Origin: CAZGHF01 sp964525595 | Lineage (GTDB): Bacteria > Patescibacteriota > Minisyncoccia > UBA6257 > GWB1-50-10 | Length of the DNA stretch: 64,000 nt | Assembly: GCA_964525595.1 (NCBI GenBank) | Contig: CAZGHF010000001.1 | Location: forward strand, 62,001 to 126,000 | Direction: 5' to 3' | Part shown: piece after piece, positions 37,556-45,538 of the stretch | Position numbering within the stretch: the first letter of the stretch is position 1 | Layout: each line of letters opens with the position of its first letter | Notes under the pieces: model-generated | The model's database searches: none | Told to the model about the DNA's origin: nothing | Seen by the model: the letters and a program-made list of their open reading frames with translations, nothing else | Position numbers and translations under genes: made by a program

Positions 37556-38476
37556 ATGATTAACATTTATTACAAAAGTGTTAAAGACAACCGGATTGAT
37601 ATTTTGGAAAAGTTTCGGCCGGGTTCCTGGGTTTACGTTGAGAATCCTTCTGATGAAGAGATAAAATCCCTGAGAAAAAAACTGCGTCTTAAAACGGGGC
37701 TTTTAAAAGACGCCTTAGATCCCAACGAGGTTCCCCGAATGGAGGTTGATAAAAAGACAAGTTCCATCTTTACCCGAGTGCCTTACAGTGAAGGAGGAAA
37801 AATATTTACCTTGCCCGTTTTGTTGATGGTGGGGGAAAATTTTGTTGCCACTATAACCCAGAAACCCCTGCCTTTTCTTGATAAATTTACGGGCGGAAGA
37901 GTGAAATTCTTTACCACCCAGAAAACAAAACTTTTTCTCCAGTTATTTGCCGAGATAAATTCCTCTTATAACCATCATCTTACCAATATTAACCGTCGGG
38001 TGAGGGCGATGACTTCGGACTTGGAGAAGATAACCAATAAAGACATAATCCAGTTTGTCAATTTAGAAGGGTACTTAAATGATTTTATTTCGGCTCTTAC
38101 GCCGACGCACGCTATATTGAATAATCTTCTCTCCGGAAAGTTTCTGAAACTTTACGAGGAAGATAAGGATCTCACGGAAGACCTGTTTTTAGCCAACGGT
38201 CAGTTTATTGAATCCTGCAACGCTATTTTGAAAAATATAGTGAACATCAGAGAAGCTCACTCAACGATAATAACCAATAACTTAAACAGAGTAATAAAAC
38301 TCTTAACGGCTCTTACCATTATTCTTACCATTCCTACCGTAATCTCCAGCGTTTATGGTATGAACGTGAAGCTTCCTTTTGCAAATTCTCCTCTTGCTTT
38401 CTTCCTGGTTATGGGTACGGCTTTTATGATTTCAGTCGTTCTTCTCTTTATTTTCATAAAAAATAACTGGCTTTAA
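37556..38476 (+). CDS. corA: CorA-family magnesium transporter
   Basis: 306 residues: a cytoplasmic funnel domain (about 1-240) and two C-terminal membrane spans with the pore signature YGMNVKLPF between them (GMN). CorA pentamers pass Mg2+ or other divalent ions. The final basic KNNWL resembles the usual CorA terminus. Length and layout are normal; ion selectivity cannot be read from sequence. A tRNA-binding protein gene begins 5 bp after the stop. Confidence 0.92.
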   Translation: MINIYYKSVKDNRIDILEKFRPGSWVYVENPSDEEIKSLRKKLRLKTGLLKDALDPNEVPRMEVDKKTSSIFTRVPYSEGGKIFTLPVLLMVGENFVATITQKPLPFLDKFTGGRVKFFTTQKTKLFLQLFAEINSSYNHHLTNINRRVRAMTSDLEKITNKDIIQFVNLEGYLNDFISALTPTHAILNNLLSGKFLKLYEEDKDLTEDLFLANGQFIESCNAILKNIVNIREAHSTIITNNLNRVIKLLTALTIILTIPTVISSVYGMNVKLPFANSPLAFFLVMGTAFMISVVLLFIFIKNNWL

Positions 38477-38481
38477 AGCGA

Positions 38482-38817
38482 GTGTTATCTAAAGTGATAA
38501 ATTTTGAGGATTTTAAAAAACTTGATTTGCGGGTAGCCAAAATTACGGCGGCGGAGAAAGTTGAGAATACAGACAAGCTCCTGAAGCTTGTCCTTGATGT
38601 CGGTGGAGAGGAACGGCAAATCGTATCGAGCATTGCTGAAGATTACCTGGCGGAAGACCTGATCGGCCGGCAAATCGTTATTGTTGCGAATCTTGAACCG
38701 CGTGAGTTTAAAGGTATTGAAAGTCAGGGTATGCTTCTTGCAGCTGAGGGTGAAAACGGAGAATTAGCTCTTCTCCAGCCCGACAAGGAAATATCATCCG
38801 GTACCCCGGTTCACTAA
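38482..38817 (+). CDS. tRNA-binding OB-fold protein (MetRS C-terminal/CsaA-like)
   Basis: 111 residues forming one EMAP/tRNA-binding domain: FKKLDLRVAKITAAEKVENTDKLLKL, IVSSIAEDY and ANLEPREFKGIESQGMLLAA match this family. Such domains occur as the C-terminal extension of MetRS or alone (CsaA, Trbp111), where they dimerise and bind the tRNA elbow. Start is GTG 38482 or GTG 38494, both plausible. Its stop codon overlaps the truB ATG by 1 bp, suggesting co-translation of two tRNA-acting proteins. Confidence 0.88.
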   Translation: MLSKVINFEDFKKLDLRVAKITAAEKVENTDKLLKLVLDVGGEERQIVSSIAEDYLAEDLIGRQIVIVANLEPREFKGIESQGMLLAAEGENGELALLQPDKEISSGTPVH

Positions 38818-39461
38818 TGAAGAAGATTTTCGCTGTTTGGAAGCCAAAGGGTCCAACCTCTCATGACATCGTAGAAAGAGTTCGCAGAATTACCGGTGAA
38901 AGACGGGTGGGGCACGCCGGTACGCTCGATCCTTTGGCCGAAGGCGTTTTGGTGGTCGGTGTCGGCCGGGAAGCAACCAGAGGATTGAAGGAAATCGTCG
39001 GCGAGGAAAAGGAATATATTGCTCACATCAAATTTGGTGAAGAAAGCTCAACTGATGATGAAGAAGGCGAAAAAAAGGTTTTTGGGAATTTAACACCGCC
39101 TTCCAGGGAAGCGGTGGAAAAAATTCTTGATGATTTCATCGGGGAAACTCTGCAGGTTCCGCCGGTCTACAGCGCTGTTAAAGTCCGCGGTCAGCCTGCC
39201 CACCGTCGCACTCGACGGGGGGAAAAATTGACGCTTAAACCGCGGCGGGTAGTTATACGGGAGATTGGGATTTTGAATTATGAATGGCCCAATCTTGAGA
39301 TTCGGACGGTTACCGGTCCCGGTGTTTACATTCGCGCTCTTGCCCGTGATATAGGCAGAGAACTTGGAACAGGAGGATATCTTACCGGTCTTATAAGAAC
39401 AAGGGTTGGTGGATATAAAAAAGAGAATGTAGTTGAGATTTCAAAAATTGAGATCAATTAA
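38817..39461 (+). CDS. truB: tRNA pseudouridine(55) synthase
   Basis: 214 residues. TruB converts U55 in the tRNA T-loop. Catalytic Asp lies in HAGTLDPLAEGVLVVG; KPKGPTSHDIV, VPPVYSAVKVRGQPAH and GVYIRALARDIGREL are the other family motifs. It is shorter than E. coli TruB because the C-terminal PUA domain is absent. Followed by a perfect 24-nt palindrome. Confidence 0.95.
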   Translation: MKKIFAVWKPKGPTSHDIVERVRRITGERRVGHAGTLDPLAEGVLVVGVGREATRGLKEIVGEEKEYIAHIKFGEESSTDDEEGEKKVFGNLTPPSREAVEKILDDFIGETLQVPPVYSAVKVRGQPAHRRTRRGEKLTLKPRRVVIREIGILNYEWPNLEIRTVTGPGVYIRALARDIGRELGTGGYLTGLIRTRVGGYKKENVVEISKIEIN

Positions 39462-39474
39462 TGAAAGTTAGGGC

Positions 39475-39498
39475 TGCCCCATGTTATAACATGGGGCA
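39475..39498. terminator. Perfect 24-nt palindrome downstream of truB
   Basis: TGCCCCATGTTA and its exact complement meet with no loop bases. It lies 13 bp after the truB stop and 33 bp before acyP. No T run. Could form a cruciform or an RNA hairpin; possibly a palindromic operator. Confidence 0.55.
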
Positions 39499-39530
39499 AC
39501 TGAAGTGCCGTAGGACGAATATCAGCTTTT

Positions 39531-39800
39531 ATGAAGAAACATCTGAATATTAAAATATATGGTCGGGTGCAGGGGGTTTTCTTCAGGGAAACTGCCGGAA
39601 AAGAGGCTTCCAAAATCGGTATAAAAGGTTTTGTTCGCAACGAGCCGGACGGAACAGTATATATTGAAGCGGAGGGCGGGGAATCAGCGCTTCGGGAATT
39701 TACGGATTGGTGCAGGAAAGGGCCAAATTTCGCAAAAATTGAAAAAGCGGAAATTAAAGAAAACGACTTTAGAAATTTTACCGATTTTTCTGTATTATAG
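39531..39800 (+). CDS. acyP: Acylphosphatase
   Basis: 89 residues. Hydrolyses carboxyl-phosphate bonds such as acetyl phosphate. The catalytic Arg is in GRVQGVFFRETAGKEA and Asn in GFVRNEPDGTV, both canonical. Size is normal. Starts upstream of speD by 6 bp, so probably on one transcript with speD-speE. Confidence 0.95.
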   Translation: MKKHLNIKIYGRVQGVFFRETAGKEASKIGIKGFVRNEPDGTVYIEAEGGESALREFTDWCRKGPNFAKIEKAEIKENDFRNFTDFSVL

Positions 39801-39805
39801 ATATT

Positions 39806-40180
39806 ATGAAGAATACTGCTAAGGAAAACCAATACGGAGCGGAATTGATTTTAGATTTAATTGATTGCAATCCCGAAACAGTTCGCTCTGGAGAAAAAAT
39901 TAGAGAATACGCAAAGGAGATTTGCAAGGCAATTGACATGAAGCCGTTCGGAGAACCCTTTGTAGAACGATTCGGCTTGAACACCGACATTACTGCCGGT
40001 TATTCTCTGGTGCAGCTTATTGAAACAAGTTCGATTACCGGGCACTTTTCTGAGCTTCGGAATCGTGCTTATATCAACATCTTTTCTTGTAAAAGATTCG
40101 ACGAGCAAATCGCTGCTGAATTTACCAAAAAGTACTTCGGAGCAAAAGAGTGCAAGCAGAAACTGCTTGTGAGAGAATAG
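39806..40180 (+). CDS. speD: S-adenosylmethionine decarboxylase-like protein
   Basis: 124 residues, the size of the class 1B (Thermotoga/archaeal) enzyme. SpeD makes decarboxylated SAM, the aminopropyl donor for spermidine. The self-processing region reads ETSSITGHFSE: the serine that becomes the pyruvoyl group and the following His are present, and INIFSC holds the Cys. The residue before the active Ser is Ser/Thr rather than the common Glu, a local variation. Its gene directly precedes speE, which supports the assignment. Confidence 0.8.
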   Translation: MKNTAKENQYGAELILDLIDCNPETVRSGEKIREYAKEICKAIDMKPFGEPFVERFGLNTDITAGYSLVQLIETSSITGHFSELRNRAYINIFSCKRFDEQIAAEFTKKYFGAKECKQKLLVRE

Positions 40181-40190
40181 TTGAAAAAGT

Positions 40191-41048
40191 ATGTGGATTT
40201 TTGAAAAGTTTGTGCCCTTTAGTAAGGAGTTTCAAAAGTTCGGCTTTAAAGCGCGCAAAAAACTTTACAGCGGCAGGTCTCGGCATCAAAAAATTGAGGT
40301 ATTTGATCTTTACCACTACGGGAGAGCGCTTTTTTTGGACGGTATTCTTCAAACAACTGAAAAAGATGAATTTATCTACCATGAGATGCTTTGTCAACCG
40401 CCGCTTTTTGTCCACCCCAACCCCCAAAGAGTTCTCATTATTGGCGGGGGTGATGGAGGTGCCCTTAAGGAAATATTGAAACATCCAATAAAGGAGGCAT
40501 GGATGGTAGAGATAGATAAAAAGGTAATTGAGGTTTGCCAAACTTATATTCCCTCCATCTCGAAAAAGGCATTTGAGGACAAAAGAACGCGTCTTATCAT
40601 TGAAGACGCCAGGACCTTTTTAAGGAAACATAAAAACTATTTTGATGTCGTCATTCTTGACCTTTCCGACCCTGTAGGACCGGCTCAACACCTCTTTTCG
40701 TTGCCGTTTTATAAGCTTGTGAAGCAGGCACTAAAAAGAGGTGGCGTCGTTTCTTTGCAGTCAGGTTCTTTTGGCGCCCAACCAAGGGAAGTGACTTTTA
40801 TTCGGAGGCGGCTGAGCAAAATATTTCGGCATGTTGAACTGCGAAAAGCATGTATGCAGACATACCAAGGCGCGGAATTTTCCTTTACGATGGCTTCTGA
40901 CTCCAACTTTACGAAAGTAACTAAGAGGGTACTCAGTAGTCGTCTAAAAAGATTAAAATTAAACCTTCGTTACTGGTCGCCTGATGTACATTTCGCTTCG
41001 GCCGTCCTGCCCCGGTATTTGAAAGATGTAATCGCGGCTGGGAAATAA
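40191..41048 (+). CDS. speE: Spermidine synthase-like aminopropyltransferase
   Basis: 285 residues. Transfers the aminopropyl group from decarboxylated SAM to putrescine or a related amine. N-terminal beta domain and Rossmann fold are seen: YHYGRALFLDGILQTTEKDEF, GGGDGGALKEIL (nucleotide site), VEIDKKVIEVC, and the catalytic Asp in LDLSDPVGPA (Asp for the proton). The gate-loop region reads CMQTYQGAEFSFTMA. Ends with a basic C-terminal extension. Downstream of speD by 10 bp. Confidence 0.9.
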   Translation: MWIFEKFVPFSKEFQKFGFKARKKLYSGRSRHQKIEVFDLYHYGRALFLDGILQTTEKDEFIYHEMLCQPPLFVHPNPQRVLIIGGGDGGALKEILKHPIKEAWMVEIDKKVIEVCQTYIPSISKKAFEDKRTRLIIEDARTFLRKHKNYFDVVILDLSDPVGPAQHLFSLPFYKLVKQALKRGGVVSLQSGSFGAQPREVTFIRRRLSKIFRHVELRKACMQTYQGAEFSFTMASDSNFTKVTKRVLSSRLKRLKLNLRYWSPDVHFASAVLPRYLKDVIAAGK

Positions 41049-41104
41049 ATAGGATTCGGGCAGTCTTTCAATTTTTTCAAGATTTCGTTAATATCTAGGA
41101 TTAC

Positions 41105-41175
41105 GGGCCTATGGTCTAGTGGTACGACGCCACATTCGCATTGTGGAAACAGGAGTTCGATTCTCCTTAGGTCCA
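41105..41175 (+). tRNA. tRNA-Ala(CGC)
   Basis: Acceptor GGGCCTA/TAGGTCC keeps G3-U70, loop TTCGCAT in stem CCACA/TGTGG gives CGC, discriminator A. Third alanine isoacceptor in the window. Confidence 0.94.
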
Positions 41176-41185
41176 CGGAATATCT

Positions 41186-41236
41186 AACGGGATTGCGATT
41201 TTTAGCTACTCGCTTTGCTTGTAGAGAAATCGGGAA
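41186..41236. repeat. Hairpin repeat family A, copy 4
   Basis: Starts 11 bp after tRNA-Ala(CGC). Arms CGATTT and AAATCG enclose CTAC...GTAG where copy 1 has CCAA...TTGG, a paired substitution that keeps the stem. Loop is TCGCTTTGCTT; flanks gggattg and ggga match copy 1. Confidence 0.72.
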
Positions 41237-41260
41237 CATTACTTAGATAGAGTTCGACCT

Positions 41261-41299
41261 GCCCCGTAGTGTCCGACCATAGTCGGACTACTTCGGGGT
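41261..41299. repeat. Hairpin repeat family B, copy 1
   Basis: CCCCGTAGT...ACTTCGGGG base with a tip stem GTCCGAC/GTCGGAC and loop cata. Followed by ttctccctgggtccac, which resembles the 3' end of tRNA-Ala. A second copy with a different tip lies before rplU. The whole stretch 41176-41445 holds no gene. Confidence 0.65.
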
Positions 41300-41445
41300 T
41301 CTCCCTGGGTCCACTAAGCTTAATTTTTGGGGACCAACGCCGCACGCCGCTCACCTTCTAAAAAATTTTGTTGAGCTGGTAATCCCTTTGAATAAAGAAG
41401 GGTAACTCGCGAATTCACTTTAGCGGTGTGTTATCATAAAAACTA

Positions 41446-43125
41446 ATGGGAACCGGCTTAATGGAACTGGCAATTGTGGTGTTTGTGGCGGCGGCTTTAG
41501 GAATTATCGCAAGGGCGCTCCGTCAGCCGATAATTTTGGCATATCTTGCCGCCGGAATTTTAATCGCTTATTTTGATTTTTTCAATCTTGCCAATCAGGA
41601 AACTTTCCGAATTTTTTCCGATTTGGGGATAATGTTCCTTCTTTTCCTGGTCGGTCTTGAATTAAATTACGCATCTCTCAGAATTTCCGGTAAAGCCTCG
41701 GTCTTGGTCGGTTTAGGTCAGATTGCATTTACTTTCCTCATTGGATTTTTGATTGCATCTCAAATGGGGTTTAGTTACTTCTCCTCCGCCTACATTGCAA
41801 TAGCTCTTACCTTCTCAAGCACGATTATTATCGTAAAACTTCTGTCGGACAAGAAAGATTTATCCAGCCTGTATGGCCGGATAAGCATCGGTTTTCTTTT
41901 GGTTCAGGATTTCGTGGCAATTTTAATTCTAATCCTTCTTTCCAGCATTGAAACGGGCGGCACTTTAGCTTTTAGTACGCTGGTGCTCGCTGTGTTTAAA
42001 GGATTGGTATTGTTTGCCCTAGTATTTTGGCTCTCGAAGCAATTTTTCCCCTGGCTTTTTGAGAAAATTGCCCGTTCGGAAGAACTTATCTTTATTACCA
42101 GCCTTGCTTGGGTTTTTCTTTTCGCTGCTGTAATTTCTAAACTTGGCTTTTCAATTGAGATAGCCGGATTTTTGGCCGGTATTGCTCTTGCTAATTCATC
42201 AGAAAACTTTCAAATTGCAAGTCGAGTTCGGCCCTTGCGTGATTTTTTCATTCTTGTTTTCTTTGTAATCCTGGGCTCCTCCGTCATTTTTACAAATTTC
42301 AGCGGCCTTGCCTTGCCAATTGTTATCCTTTCCCTTTTCGTCTTAATTGGCAATCCTCTTATTGTTCTTATTATTATGGGAGCGATGGGTTATCGGAAGC
42401 GAACGAGTTTTCTCTCGGGTGTGACGGTTGCTCAAATCTCGGAATTCAGTTTGATCATCGCCGCTTTAGGGCTTAAACTTGGTCATATTTCGGAAGAGGT
42501 AGTTGCTCTTGTTACTGCCGTTGGTGTTCTTACTATCACCATCTCAACCTATCTTATTTTGAACGCTGAGAAAATTTTCAGGATTATTTCGGGACCGCTT
42601 TCAATTTTCGAGCGCAAGAATTTGAAAAAGGAAAGGCTTGAGAAAAAGCCTAATAAAACAATTGTTCTTATTGGTATCGGTCGGACCGGCCGGAGCATAG
42701 CTCAGAATCTTCCTAAAGACAAACTTCTTATAATTGATTTTGACCCCGAGGCGGTTGAGAAACTTTCGCGCCGCGGTTTTGAAGTTCTTTTAGGAGACAT
42801 CACCGATATCGAAATTATTGAAAAGTCGAACTTAAAAGAAGCAACCTTGGTCGTCTCAACCAGCCCTGATTTCGAGAGTAATGCTACTTTACTCGAAGAG
42901 ATAAGAAAATTACCACATGCTCCTAAAATAATTGTTCGGGCAAGGACTGAGAGAGAGGCCGAGGCACTCTATGGGGCGAGCGCTGATTACGTTCTTCTGC
43001 CCCACTTTACCGCCGGCCAGTATTTAGGGAAAACAATCGCCATCGACCCGGAGATGAAAATGTTAAACCAGCTTAGAGAAAAAGATAAATCTTTACTTCG
43101 AAAAATCAATCCCGGTGATATCTAA
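41446..43125 (+). CDS. CPA2-type cation/proton antiporter with RCK domain
   Basis: 559 residues. Twelve or so membrane segments (about 5-390) of the monovalent cation:proton antiporter-2 (KefB/GerN) family, including LFLVGLELNYASL and LLVQDFVAILILIL, followed by a soluble TrkA-N (RCK) domain beginning VLIGIGRTGRSIAQNL with the NAD-binding acidic LIIDFDPEAVEKL. Exchanges K+ or Na+ for protons; the RCK domain would gate by nucleotide. Overlaps the convergent gene by 20 bp. Confidence 0.9.
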   Translation: MGTGLMELAIVVFVAAALGIIARALRQPIILAYLAAGILIAYFDFFNLANQETFRIFSDLGIMFLLFLVGLELNYASLRISGKASVLVGLGQIAFTFLIGFLIASQMGFSYFSSAYIAIALTFSSTIIIVKLLSDKKDLSSLYGRISIGFLLVQDFVAILILILLSSIETGGTLAFSTLVLAVFKGLVLFALVFWLSKQFFPWLFEKIARSEELIFITSLAWVFLFAAVISKLGFSIEIAGFLAGIALANSSENFQIASRVRPLRDFFILVFFVILGSSVIFTNFSGLALPIVILSLFVLIGNPLIVLIIMGAMGYRKRTSFLSGVTVAQISEFSLIIAALGLKLGHISEEVVALVTAVGVLTITISTYLILNAEKIFRIISGPLSIFERKNLKKERLEKKPNKTIVLIGIGRTGRSIAQNLPKDKLLIIDFDPEAVEKLSRRGFEVLLGDITDIEIIEKSNLKEATLVVSTSPDFESNATLLEEIRKLPHAPKIIVRARTEREAEALYGASADYVLLPHFTAGQYLGKTIAIDPEMKMLNQLREKDKSLLRKINPGDI

Positions 43126-43516
43126 GATAGAAAGCAATAGCGCTTCCTCCTAACATGTCAGCAATTAAATCCAATAGGGTATCAAGCGGCGGTCCTTGAA
43201 AATTAATCAGGTAATAGTGCTCAACCGCAAATTCAAAGATTTCCCAGGCTACCCCGACTGCAAAAACAATGAGAATAAGAGAGAGTATTAATTTTTTAAA
43301 CCCTAAGCTTCCAAGAGAAGAAACAAAGGTAAAAGCGGCAAGAGCGACCCAGGTGCCGCCGATAAAGTGGACAATAAAGTCAAAGAAAGGGTAAAGATTG
43401 TACCAGTTATAGAACAAGCCCAGAAAATGACCCAAAATAAGAGCTAGACTTGCGGTGATAAACTCTATTTCAGTGTTTTTCTGCCTGTGGAAATGTTTGT
43501 TGTTTATATCTGTCAT
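43106..43516 (-). CDS. Membrane protein, DUF2238-like
   Basis: 136 residues with four membrane segments. Conserved-looking polar positions inside or near membranes are DFIVHFIGGTW, AWEIFEF and DTLLDLIADMLGG, a pattern seen in DUF2238-type (YjdF) membrane proteins. Function unknown. Its 3' end overlaps the antiporter gene. Confidence 0.65.
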   Translation of the reverse strand: MTDINNKHFHRQKNTEIEFITASLALILGHFLGLFYNWYNLYPFFDFIVHFIGGTWVALAAFTFVSSLGSLGFKKLILSLILIVFAVGVAWEIFEFAVEHYYLINFQGPPLDTLLDLIADMLGGSAIAFYLRYHRD

Positions 43517-43625
43517 GATTGTTTATAATAATACCAAAGCATTAAAGCTAAAAGGTCGATAGTTAATGATAAATTGCTAATGACAGGCGGCTAATAACTT
43601 GTCATTAGTCATAAGTTATTTAAGT

Positions 43626-44309
43626 ATGGTTATCCAAGATTGGGTATCGGTTATTGTAGGATCCCTGCAGAGTCTTTGGGTTGCTTCAGTGGGTGTTTTA
43701 GGCGACATTGTGGGTGCGCTTATCGTTCTAATTATCGGTCTTATCGTCGCTTCCGGCTTGGGCACTTTGGTTGAGAGAGTAATCGCGACTATCAAGCTCG
43801 ATAAACTTCTTACCAGTCTCGGCATTGAAGAATATTTTGAAAGAGCGGGACTCACTATAAACAGCGGTAAATTCTTGGGAAAGTTGGTTTACTGGTTCTT
43901 GGTAGTAGTCTTCCTTTTGGCAGCTACTGACATTCTTGGGCTTTTCACCCTATCCAGCTTCTTAAGGGATATTGCGGCCTTTATCGGTAGGAATGTAATT
44001 GGTGCAGTCCTTATAATGCTGGCAGCAGTTGTGCTCGGGAATTTCCTCCGCAACCTTGTCAAGGCTTCTGTAAAGAGTGCCAAGCTTCACGCTGCGAACT
44101 TTTTGGGTTCGCTTACGTGGTGGGCGGTGGTTATCTTCGGTTTCTTTGCGGCTCTCTCCCAACTCGGCGTCGCCGTTACTATCCTTAATTCTTTAGTGAC
44201 TGGATTTGTGGCGATGCTCGCTCTTGCCGGCGGTATTGCTTTCGGTCTGGGCGGTAAAGAGTATGCAACACATCTTATAAGCAAGTTAAGAGAGCATACT
44301 GAAAGATAG
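43626..44309 (+). CDS. MscS-related conserved-TM-helix membrane protein (CmpX-like)
   Basis: 227 residues from ATG 43626 (a TTG at 43599 would add nine). Four to five membrane segments with repeats of the conserved TM helix found in CmpX/small-conductance channel relatives: LIVLIIGLIVASGLG and AVLIMLAAVVLGNFLRNLV, and the pore-like segment ALAGGIAFGLGGKEYA. It lacks the beta domain of true MscS, so channel activity is uncertain. Ends before a strong terminator. Confidence 0.8.
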   Translation: MVIQDWVSVIVGSLQSLWVASVGVLGDIVGALIVLIIGLIVASGLGTLVERVIATIKLDKLLTSLGIEEYFERAGLTINSGKFLGKLVYWFLVVVFLLAATDILGLFTLSSFLRDIAAFIGRNVIGAVLIMLAAVVLGNFLRNLVKASVKSAKLHAANFLGSLTWWAVVIFGFFAALSQLGVAVTILNSLVTGFVAMLALAGGIAFGLGGKEYATHLISKLREHTER

Positions 44310-44330
44310 ACAAGATTGTCGAAGTACTAA

Positions 44331-44373
44331 AAAGCAAACACTCCGATTCTTTCGGGGTGTTTGCTTTTTTTTT
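44331..44373 (+). terminator. Intrinsic terminator
   Basis: AAAGCAAACACTCCGA pairs with the downstream TCGGGGTGTTTGCTTT around a short loop and is followed by nine T residues. Ends the upstream membrane-protein gene. Confidence 0.93.
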
Positions 44374-44397
44374 AGAGGCGTAGTATATTTCAGTTCA

Positions 44398-44456
44398 TGT
44401 TTGCGGTTATTGAAACCCCGAAGTATGCGCTCTGCGCAACTACGGGGCAGGCGGGA
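44398..44456 (+). repeat. Duplicate of rplU start plus family B hairpin, copy 2
   Basis: ATGTTTGCGGTTATTGAAACC at 44398-44418 mirrors the first codons of rplU (MIFAVIET) and would encode MFAVIET before a short unrelated tail and stop. It runs into CCCCGAAGTA...TACGGGG (44416-44447) with tip TGCGC/GCGCA, the reverse orientation of family B. Confidence 0.65.
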
Positions 44457-44474
44457 TAAATTTATAACAAAGCT

Positions 44475-44786
44475 ATGATATTTGCAGTAATTGAAACAGG
44501 TGGTAAACAATACAAAGTTTCTCCCGGTGACAAATTGAAAATTGAGAAGCTTGAGAACAAGGAAGGTGAGACAGTTTCTTTCGATAAGGTTCTCTTAAAA
44601 AGTGACGGCGAAGCCACAGAAATTGGCACGCCTTATCTCTCCGGTGCCCGCGTTGAGGCGAAGGTTTTGAATTCAGGGAAAGATAAGAAAAAAATCGTCT
44701 TTAAGTATGCTTCTAAAACCCGCTATCGCAAGAAAAAGGGCCACCGCCAGCCCTTCACCGAGATTGAAATCGTAAAAATTTCTTAA
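44475..44786 (+). CDS. rplU: 50S ribosomal protein L21
   Basis: 103 residues, normal length. MIFAVIETGGKQYKVSPGD and the C-terminal YRKKKGHRQPFTEIEI are the bL21 signature; it binds 23S rRNA domain II. rpmA (L27), its usual neighbour, does not follow; recR lies convergent 3 bp before its stop. Its leader carries a partial copy of its own start and a hairpin. Confidence 0.97.
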   Translation: MIFAVIETGGKQYKVSPGDKLKIEKLENKEGETVSFDKVLLKSDGEATEIGTPYLSGARVEAKVLNSGKDKKKIVFKYASKTRYRKKKGHRQPFTEIEIVKIS

Positions 44787-45403
44787 TTTCTTCTCTCAAG
44801 AGCAGAAGACAGCGTTTCTTCGTCTGCGAATTCTATCTCGCCGCCGGTCGGAATTCCCCGGCCGAGGCGGGTTATTTTTTCCGCATAACCGTTGAGCTCC
44901 TTCCGGAGGAGATCGGAGGTAAAATTTCCGAAAGCAGTCGGGTTCAGGGCGAGAATTATTTCTTTTGCCTTGCCTTGTCCTGAACCAGTCGAAGGGTCGC
45001 CTAAGTCGCGCTTGACCCTTTCTTTTAAGTGCTTGATTCGGAGTTTGTGACTACTGCTTAAACCCTCTCTTTCATTTAATTCACCGATTATCAGGTAGTG
45101 TCCTTGGAAACTTCCTGTTTTTTCAATCGAAAGAAGGTCGGTGTCTTTCTCAAGGATTGCAATTAGGCTTTTATCTCTTTTTTCATCGGAACAGATTGAA
45201 CAGAGGTGGCCGCTGCTTTTTAAGAAAAAACAATTTGGGCAGCGACTTACTTTTTTAAGGTTGCCTAGAGCACTCTCCAGCTCTTTGAGACTGTTTTTAT
45301 CAAGATTGGAAAGATAAAAAGAAAGTCGGGTTGCCATTCGAGGACCGATGGCCGGCAGGCGCGAAAAAACCTCTATAAATTTTTTAATCGGTTCTGGTAG
45401 CAT
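44783..45403 (-). CDS. recR: Recombination mediator protein RecR
   Basis: 206 residues. RecR clamps DNA and loads RecA with RecO. Helix-hairpin-helix LPAIGPRMATRLSFYL, Cys4 zinc finger (CPNC...CSIC, residues 55-71), a TOPRIM domain (LIIGELNEREG) and GRGIPTGGEIEFADEETL at the end are all present. An extra stretch DPSTGSGQG (about 136-144) sits inside TOPRIM, encoded by a repeat-like sequence at 44973-44997. Overlaps rplU by 4 bp. Confidence 0.94.
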   Translation of the reverse strand: MLPEPIKKFIEVFSRLPAIGPRMATRLSFYLSNLDKNSLKELESALGNLKKVSRCPNCFFLKSSGHLCSICSDEKRDKSLIAILEKDTDLLSIEKTGSFQGHYLIIGELNEREGLSSSHKLRIKHLKERVKRDLGDPSTGSGQGKAKEIILALNPTAFGNFTSDLLRKELNGYAEKITRLGRGIPTGGEIEFADEETLSSALERRN

Positions 45404-45538
45404 CCCTCACCCTTCAGAGATTGCGCTTTCGAAAAAGCGGCAGTCTTTGTTTAACGTGAACCTTTGAAAAGTTTTAAATCTTAGAGTTATCATTGTCTTT
45501 CAGTTAATTTAGCTTTTTATCTTTGAAGGGTGAGGGAT
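45402..45538. repeat. 15-bp inverted repeat between recR and dnaB
   Basis: ATCCCTCACCCTTCA at 45402-45416 and its exact complement at 45524-45538. The left arm reaches the recR start codon and the right arm ends on the dnaB stop. The 107 bp between hold no gene. Confidence 0.75.
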
